Translations under genes and position numbers: made by a program | Assembly (NCBI GenBank): GCA_902775835.1 | Contig: CACYNZ010000107.1 | Span: 1 to 10,576 of the forward strand | Length of the DNA stretch: 10,576 nt | Source of the DNA: an uncultured Eubacteriales bacterium | Lineage (GTDB): Bacteria > Bacillota_A > Clostridia > Christensenellales > Aristaeellaceae | Direction: 5' to 3' | Part shown: one piece after another, positions 6,563-10,576 of the stretch | How positions within the stretch are numbered: position 1 is the first letter of the stretch | Layout of the letters: each line of letters begins with the position of its first letter | The notes under the pieces: generated by a model | Seen by the model: the letters and a program-made list of their open reading frames with translations, nothing else | Database searches by the model: none | What the model was told of the DNA's origin: nothing

Positions 6563-8122
6563 ATGCTGCATGTAAACGGAAGGCCGTTCCTGGTGCTGGG
6601 AGGAGAAATGCATAATTCCTCATCCTCCACCATTCAGGCAGCGGTTCCTGTTTTTGACAAAGCGAACGAGCTGTGCCTGAATACGGTGCTGACTCCGGTA
6701 ACCTGGGAGCTGATTGAACCGGAGGAAGGCAGATATGAGTTTGGCCTGGTGGATGAACTGATTCTGGCTGCGCGGCACCGGAAACTCAAACTGGGCTTCC
6801 TCTGGTTTGGCGCCTGGAAAAACGCGCAGTGCTACTACGCCCCGCCCTGGGTCAAGACGGACCTGGAACGCTTCCGCCGTGCGCAGCCCGTCAAGGGCCT
6901 GAACCGGATGACGCTGCCGCTCTTCCATGGGATGGAATATTCCACCCTGTCCGCCTTCTGCGGGGAAACGCTGCGTGCAGACAGCCGCGCTTTCGCGAAC
7001 CTGATGGCTCATCTGAGGGAATTCGACGGCGAAGAGCAGACCGTGGTGTATATTCAGGTGGAAAACGAAACCGGCCTGCAGGGCGCGGCCCGGGACCATT
7101 CCGACGAGGCGGACGCGCTGTTTGAAAGCGAAGTTCCCGAAGAATTCGCTGCGTACATGCAAGGCCCTGCCATGGCTACGCTAAGGGAGGACGTTCGCAG
7201 GGCGGTGGAAGCCGGAACGCCATCCGGAACCTGGCGCGAAGTCTTTACGGATCAGGCGGAGGAAATTTTTCAGGCTGCCGCGACAGCCCGTTATGTGAAC
7301 GCCGTGGCTGCCGCCGGAAAGGCGGAATACAACCTGCCGATGGCAGTAAACGCCTGGCTGGAGATCGGCAAGGCGGGAAATTATCCTTCCGGCGGCCCGG
7401 TCGGGAAGATGCTGGAAGTATGGAAATTCTTTGCACCGCAGATTGACGTTTTCTGCCCGGATATTTATGTGCGTGATTTCCACGGCGTATGCGAGGAATT
7501 CTTACGGATCGGCAATCCCCTGCTGATTCCGGAAACGTCAGCCCACAGCTATGCGGGCCCGCGGCTGGCGTACTGCGTAGGGCATTATCACGCCTGGGGT
7601 TTTGCACCTTTCGGATTTGAAAAGATCGGAGGCGTCTTCTCTTCAGGACTGGGCGCTCTTTTCGGAATGGATACCAGCGATCCGCTGCTGGCCACGCCTC
7701 AGGACGCGGGCGAATACGCCTGGTATAACCGGACGCTGAATGAGCTTTCGGATCTGCTGTGCGGGGCGTACGGAACGGACCGCCTGCAGGCTGTTATCTG
7801 CGAGAAGCCCGGGGAGGATATGATGCGCTTTGGGCATCTGGCCCTGAAGGTCGGGATGGATGTCCCCTGGCTGCAGCGAAAGGACAGTGTATGCCTGGCG
7901 CTGCAGATCGCTGAAGATGAGTTTTATCTGATCGCGAACGCCTGCTCAGTCCGGCTGCAGTCGCTGGATCCGGAGCGTCCTCATGCGGAGCTTCTATGCC
8001 TGGAGGACGGGGAATACCGCGATCAGGAATGGAAACCTTTCCGCCGCCTCAACGGTGACGAATCCAGTATTGTCTGCGAGAAACCGACGCTCTTGAGGCT
8101 GAAGGCATTTGTTTTCAAATAA
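6563..8122 (+). CDS. GH35/DUF5597 family glycoside hydrolase, probable beta-galactosidase
   Basis: The 519-aa protein has the GH35 TIM-barrel start (NGRPFLVLGGEMHNSS), NTVLTPVTWELIEPEEG, a predicted acid/base Glu169 in QVENETG and a predicted nucleophile Glu324 in LIPETS. The C-terminus (EDGEYRDQEWKPFRRLNGDES, then LRLKAFVFK) matches the DUF5597 domain found in one GH35 subgroup. No signal peptide is seen, so it is probably cytoplasmic. It follows the GH39 gene by 22 nt, with AAAGGTG 5 nt before the ATG, and is the last gene of the operon. Together the two enzymes suggest stepwise trimming of an oligosaccharide with galactosyl and xylosyl (or arabinosyl) ends, as in xyloglucan or arabinoxylan fragments. 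Substrate assignment is inference. Confidence 0.88.
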   Translation: MLHVNGRPFLVLGGEMHNSSSSTIQAAVPVFDKANELCLNTVLTPVTWELIEPEEGRYEFGLVDELILAARHRKLKLGFLWFGAWKNAQCYYAPPWVKTDLERFRRAQPVKGLNRMTLPLFHGMEYSTLSAFCGETLRADSRAFANLMAHLREFDGEEQTVVYIQVENETGLQGAARDHSDEADALFESEVPEEFAAYMQGPAMATLREDVRRAVEAGTPSGTWREVFTDQAEEIFQAAATARYVNAVAAAGKAEYNLPMAVNAWLEIGKAGNYPSGGPVGKMLEVWKFFAPQIDVFCPDIYVRDFHGVCEEFLRIGNPLLIPETSAHSYAGPRLAYCVGHYHAWGFAPFGFEKIGGVFSSGLGALFGMDTSDPLLATPQDAGEYAWYNRTLNELSDLLCGAYGTDRLQAVICEKPGEDMMRFGHLALKVGMDVPWLQRKDSVCLALQIAEDEFYLIANACSVRLQSLDPERPHAELLCLEDGEYRDQEWKPFRRLNGDESSIVCEKPTLLRLKAFVFK

Positions 8123-8192
8123 AACGGGAACAAATAAAATGAACCGCATCCCGTCAAGTAGACAGTGAAACAAAAAACAAGATGGGAACAAG

Positions 8193-8229
8193 AAATCTCT
8201 GGTAACCAACAAAGGCTGCCAGAGATTTT
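8193..8229 (+). terminator. Probable rho-independent terminator downstream of the glycosidase operon
   Basis: Arms 8193-8202 and 8219-8228 (AAATCTCTGG with CCAGAGATTT) form a 10-bp stem around a 16-nt loop, followed by TTTTCTTT (8226-8233). It could end the plus-strand operon. If the IS3 edge near 8155 is right, it lies inside the IS and may instead insulate that element from outside transcription. Confidence 0.6.
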
Positions 8230-8250
8230 CTTTGGGGAAAGCACGGCAAA

Positions 8251-8328
8251 TAGCACCCTGCTGTCAACCGGTCAAAGGCTTCGCAAGTGGCCTGCGGCCA
8301 CCCTTGACCGGTTGCCATCAGTGTGCTA
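8251..8328. repeat. 78-bp imperfect inverted repeat with two inner hairpins
   Basis: Arms 8251-8278 and 8301-8328 pair at 24 of 28 positions, including an uninterrupted 11-bp block (CAACCGGTCAA with TTGACCGGTTG). Between and overlapping the inner ends are two small hairpins, CTTCGCAAG (8279-8287) and GTGGCCTGCGGCCAC (8287-8301). A folded strand would look like a branched, cloverleaf-like structure. It lies between the operon terminator and the orfB remnant and carries no ORF. It could be an interspersed REP-like repeat, a structured RNA, or part of the IS3 3' end. Confidence 0.65.
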
Positions 8329-8340
8329 AGAAGCAGTCAA

Positions 8341-8365
8341 GGAGGGACAGATAAATCTGCCCTCC
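8341..8365. other. Hairpin next to the orfB stop
   Basis: The arms GGAGGG-a-CAGAT and ATCTG-CCCTCC form an 11-bp stem with one bulged base and a 2-nt loop. It sits 15 nt beyond the orfB stop on the minus strand. No long T-run follows on either strand, so it may be a processing or stability hairpin rather than a terminator. Confidence 0.5.
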
Positions 8366-8380
8366 CGGACCAATTCTCAC

Positions 8381-9269
8381 TTAAGCAGCGAAGTACATCT
8401 CATGCTTTTCCATAGGAGTAAGTACGCCGAGGTTCCGTTGGAGCCGTTCGGTGTTGTAGTACTGAATGAAATCCTCAACCATAGCAACCAGGCTGACCCT
8501 GTCAGTAAAGCGTATCCCGTAATACCGTTCCCGCTTCAGGATACCCCAGAATCCTTCCATGTGTCCGTTATCAATACACTTGGCGACCCTGGACATACTC
8601 TGGATCATTCCGGCTTTGGTCAGCATATGGTGGAATGTGCGGCTCGTGTACTGGAATCCTCTGTCACTGTGGCTCAGAGGGTGTGCATCCGGGTTTGCGG
8701 CAATCGCTGCCCGAAATGTATCAAATACTAGTGGATTGTCGTTGGTATCCCGAATCACATAGCTGACGATCCGTCTGTCATACAGATCCAGGATGGCGCT
8801 GAGATAGACTTTCTTGACTTCCATGCCAACATAATACTTGAATTCAGTAACATCAGTCAGCCATTTCTGGTTGGGTTTATCTGCTTTGAAGTCCCGGTTT
8901 AACAGATTGTCTGCCAGATAATACGGATTTTTGCCTTGCCGGGTGCAGCCGTGGTTATTGTTAGCGTCGGGCGAAAAGGGCCATTTTGCGTCGGGAATAA
9001 AGGGCCATTTTCAGTCGGGTTTAAAGGGCCAATCTATTCCGCTATCAGTCAAGTAACGCCGCCGTGAACACGTCGGCGTGCTTGTAAACAAAGGGACTGA
9101 GCGTACTTCTTCTCTCAATTGGCCTTTTTTATCCGACTAGGGCTGGCCCTACACTTCCGACTCGGATTGGCCCTTTACTTCCGACTCTGGTTGGCCCATT
9201 ATTCCCGACCCTAACATTATTGTACTTAATCGTGGACTTAATCCTGCGGCTCCGGCAGATCCGAAGCAT
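8381..9269 (-). pseudogene. IS3-family transposase OrfB, truncated and split by a 258-bp insertion
   Basis: The 3' part (8956-8381) encodes most of the DDE integrase-type catalytic domain: PNQKWLTDVTEF (first Asp), LSHSDRGFQYTS (second Asp), MEGFWGILKRE (Glu) and the C-terminal YNTERLQRNLGVLTP. The frame is open upstream of the Met at 8824 up to the inserted element (reading NHGCTRQGKNPYYLADNLL). On the far side, 9269-9219 continues the same protein in frame as MLRICRSRRIKSTIKYN when the insertion and one TTAT copy are removed. Full-length OrfB is about 270-290 aa. About 208 aa are recoverable, so roughly 70-80 N-terminal residues and orfA are gone. No active transposase can be made. Confidence 0.9.
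8959..9216. mobile_element. 258-bp non-autonomous element with arrayed 24-bp inverted repeats, IS21-like
   Basis: The ends are TGTTAGCGTCGGG and, at the other side, CCCGACCCTAACA, beginning TG and ending CA. The flanks are TTAT at 8955-8958 and again at 9217-9220, a 4-bp target duplication. Inside are three head-to-tail 24-bp units at 8964-8987, 8988-9011 and 9012-9035. Four units in inverted orientation lie at 9116-9139, 9140-9163, 9164-9187 and 9188-9211. The shared core is approximately GTCGGnnnTAAAGGGCCA. The middle (9036-9115) has no ORF but has a small hairpin at 9057-9078. Multiple terminal repeats with TG...CA ends and 4-bp duplications are known traits of the IS21 (istA/istB) family. 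No istA/istB is present, so it would need transposase supplied in trans. Confidence 0.8.
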
Positions 9270-9304
9270 CCTATCGCCTTATATGCGGTAGGATGGACTT
9301 TTTT
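9267..9304 (+). terminator. Rho-independent terminator-like hairpin
   Basis: CATCCTATCGC (9267-9277) and GCGGTAGGATG (9285-9295) form an 11-bp stem with one T-G pair and a 7-nt loop, followed by GACTTTTTT. No plus-strand gene ends just upstream now. It overlaps the point where IS3 orfB homology is lost, so it may come from the sequence into which the recombination took place. Confidence 0.6.
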
Positions 9305-9699
9305 ATGCGTTATCTATCCATTGAAAAACAGGCGTTTGTGACCTGTGTGCATAGTCAAGAAATTCTAATGATTTACATGGATTTCTAATCAATAATTCTA
9401 CAAGGAGAGGGATATGATGCGCTGTTCAGCAATAAAGCGATGGCTGGAATTTGAGCAGCGTGAGAGATCGAGTGATGGCTGTCAGCGATATGGCACCAAT
9501 TCCCTCAATTTTGCCCTGAGAGTGTTTTTTCTCCATACAGTTGGCCAAATTCCCCGTTTGCTTATATTTCAGTCCCTTAGAATCGAAAATCGGCCAATTA
9601 CATACCATATATTGAATATTGAAATATCTATTAATACTATATGTTGTATGTTTTGGGCTCGTTAAAACTCCTCGGTATTTTGACGTAAAATCAGCAACA
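9305..9699. other. AT-rich stretch without a confident gene
   Basis: No recognisable protein is encoded on either strand. The best candidate is a plus-strand frame from ATG 9414 or 9417 to 9665 (about 83 aa, starting MMRCSAIKRWLEF), because AAGGAGAGG at 9402-9410 is a good ribosome binding site. Its translation has no domain I know and looks like decayed sequence. On the minus strand, about 40 codons ending at a TAA near 9307 (...YAHRSQTPVFQWIDNA) and the frame 9716-9426 are also open but unsupported. I regard the stretch as degenerate element DNA. Confidence 0.4.
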
Positions 9700-9741
9700 C
9701 AATGATGCCGGCACAACCTTGATGGTTGTGCCGGCGCATTG
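9700..9741 (-). terminator. Hairpin after tnpV, probable terminator
   Basis: Arms 9707-9718 and 9724-9735 (GCCGGCACAACC with GGTTGTGCCGGC) pair perfectly over 12 bp around a 5-nt loop. The stem extends outward with a bulge to 9700-9741. It begins 2 nt after the tnpV stop. The T-tract on the minus strand is poor, so it may be weak as a terminator or act mainly in mRNA stability. Confidence 0.6.
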
Positions 9742-9743
9742 AT

Positions 9744-10124
9744 TTATAAAGTTAGAATGACTTCATGCAAGATAATTTCTTCAACTCTGCTACGGATGCT
9801 GTTCATTCTGCCAACCCATTCAAGAGGCTGTGCTTCCTTCAAGATTTCTGTGACACCCTCCTGAGCTGCTATCTGCTCAATCAGCTTTTCCAGCATGCTT
9901 ACTGCTCTTTCGTTTGCATCAGCCAGATGTCTGTCAAGTGTTCCGTTCAGGATGAGCCGCTCATACAGCCCCGGATGTTTCGCCTCCAGATACTTCATGT
10001 GCATTCTGCCCCATTTTCCAATGGGACGCGGGTCTTTATCACCAATTACCAAATCAGGGTACAACATGCCATCATCAGCAAGGGTGTAGGTGCCGCCAAG
10101 TTCTTCATATAAGGACTTCATCAT
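9744..10124 (-). CDS. tnpV: TnpV-like transposon-encoded protein
   Basis: The protein is 126 aa from ATG 10124, chosen because GGAGG lies 5 nt upstream. An in-frame longer version from 10175 has no such site. It closely follows the TnpV family of Tn4451/Tn4453-type and related clostridial elements: MKSLYEELGGTYT near the start, then DGMLYPDL, RPIGKWGRMHMKYL, HPGLYERLILNG, LADANERA, EGVTEILK and EWVGRMNSIRSRVEEI near the end. Length matches the family (about 120-125 aa). Its molecular role is not well established; it travels with large serine recombinase elements. No recombinase is seen in this window. A strong hairpin follows the stop. Confidence 0.88.
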   Translation of the reverse strand: MMKSLYEELGGTYTLADDGMLYPDLVIGDKDPRPIGKWGRMHMKYLEAKHPGLYERLILNGTLDRHLADANERAVSMLEKLIEQIAAQEGVTEILKEAQPLEWVGRMNSIRSRVEEIILHEVILTL

Positions 10125-10265
10125 TGATTCCTCCTGCAAGTGTAGTCGTTTGGTGCAGTGAAACAGGTTAAGCACTACGGTTGCCGACTTATTGTGTTGG
10201 GATGTGATGATTAGTTCCTTATGACTATGAATTCAAAGCCTGCAAGGTTTTTTCTTTGCCATTTT

Positions 10266-10576
10266 TCAGAAACCATAGTATACGAGCTGGTTCTGTTTTT
10301 TCAGCATTCGGAAGTTTTCAGGATTGTGCCGCCAATCCCGAAGAGTCTGATCTTTTGCTTTCTGGCCGATGCTTATCGATCCAAAGTAATCAGAGTAATA
10401 GGCTTCGTCTGCTTCATTCTTTGCTTTTGAATAAATATTTCTGGGAAGACCCTTGATTAGCCAACTTTCACCAAAGTATTCGTACATGTTGCGGGGGATC
10501 CGCTTCTCGACCGCGATGCAGTCGATGGAAACCGTGACGCCATTGTCGTACCCGATTTTCACACACAGTGTCGATA
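10266..10576 (-). CDS. Small mobile-element-associated protein, DUF6061-like (partial)
   Basis: The frame is open from a TGA at 10266-10268 to the window edge, giving at least 103 codons, and the true start may lie outside. A GTG at 10562 is possible, but no ribosome binding site precedes it in view. The segment NGVTVSIDCIAVEKRIPRNMYEY, then SWLIKGLP, resembles the D-G-x-x-V-S-I-D-C-x-x-V-E...WLIYNEP layout of small DUF6061 proteins found in clostridial conjugative elements. That assignment is from memory. The C-terminal half is charged and aromatic (KNEADEAYYSDYFGS), without a known domain. It lies upstream of tnpV on the same strand. Confidence 0.5.
   Translation of the reverse strand, partial: STLCVKIGYDNGVTVSIDCIAVEKRIPRNMYEYFGESWLIKGLPRNIYSKAKNEADEAYYSDYFGSISIGQKAKDQTLRDWRHNPENFRMLKKQNQLVYYGF

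Larger units (their letters stand above)
8155..9269 (-). mobile_element. 3' remnant of an IS3-family insertion sequence with a nested element
   Basis: It contains the orfB remnant and the downstream IS end. The outer edge is placed near 8155 because tcaagtagacagtgaaac (8154-8171) resembles IS3 ends and shares AGACAGT plus an A-rich run, facing inward, with the left IS3 remnant (883-877 on the minus strand). The 5' part of the element, with orfA and the orfB start, is missing beyond about 9269. A 258-bp element at 8959-9216 is inserted in orfB. The exact limits need alignment to an intact copy. Confidence 0.55.

Noticed and set aside
5296..6633. A 445-codon minus-strand open frame opposite the GH39 gene
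   Set aside because: It has the same cause: antisense openness from codon bias, with low-complexity H/R/Q-rich translation and no ribosome binding site support.
8124..8154. Hairpin ACGGGA...TCCCGT just after the GH35 stop
   Set aside because: The stem is only 6 bp with a 19-nt loop and no T-run, too weak to call a terminator.
8959..9216. CRISPR array as an explanation of the regularly spaced 24-bp repeats
   Set aside because: The units abut without spacers and occur in two inverted arrays inside TG...CA ends with a target duplication, which is an insertion element layout.
9261..9320. Possible continuation of IS3 orfB upstream of 9269 through a one-base deletion
   Set aside because: A short in-frame resemblance (YKAI before MLRIC) exists only if a base is added, and the bases also form a terminator hairpin. 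The evidence is too thin.
9414..9665. A plus-strand small gene behind AAGGAGAGG
   Set aside because: The ribosome binding site is good, but the translation has no recognisable domain and lies in degenerate AT-rich sequence, so it is kept only as a note in the region entry.

Overview
The window looks like a Gram-positive, Clostridia-type gut or rumen bacterium. Ribosome binding sites are AGGAGG-like, the two clear promoters are sigma-A type, the carbohydrate transporter is of the Firmicutes kind, and the mobile-element genes (IS3, an IS21-like derivative, tnpV) are those common in Clostridia. The central genes are rich in G/C at third codon positions. The left gene (183-842) and the 9300-9700 stretch are visibly more AT-rich. 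I cannot name a genus.

The core (885-8122) is a sugar-oligosaccharide uptake and hydrolysis locus. A LacI-family regulator (minus strand) is divergent from a plus-strand operon of substrate-binding protein, two CUT1-type permeases, a GH39 glycosidase (beta-xylosidase type) and a GH35/DUF5597 glycosidase (beta-galactosidase type). Both intergenic promoters can be read, each with a 17-bp spacer. A strong hairpin-plus-T-run lies between the binding-protein gene and the first permease and probably lowers downstream expression. No ATPase is encoded, so a shared MsmK-type ATPase elsewhere is assumed. Both glycosidases lack signal peptides, so imported oligosaccharides are probably cut in the cytoplasm. 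The regulator is truncated by about 90 residues where it meets IS3-type sequence.

The flanks are mobile-element debris. On the left (183-899) the 5' end of an IS3 element (hairpin leader and first ~38 codons of orfA) is fused in frame to an unrelated AT-rich gene, giving a chimeric 219-aa ORF. On the right (about 8155-9269) lies the 3' part of an IS3 orfB in the same orientation. It is split by a 258-bp element (8959-9216) with TG...CA ends, a 4-bp TTAT target duplication, and 24-bp repeats in inverted arrays (3 at one end, 4 at the other). I read this as a non-autonomous IS21-family derivative. The two IS3 remnants in the same orientation bracket the sugar locus and have each lost the outward-facing half. 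This suggests IS-mediated recombination, or an assembly join at repeats.

The right end (9700-10576) carries tnpV and a partial small gene resembling DUF6061 proteins, both typical of Tn4451-like or conjugative elements of Clostridia. The first 132 bases hold only an unidentified gene end. I saw no tRNA, rRNA or CRISPR array.
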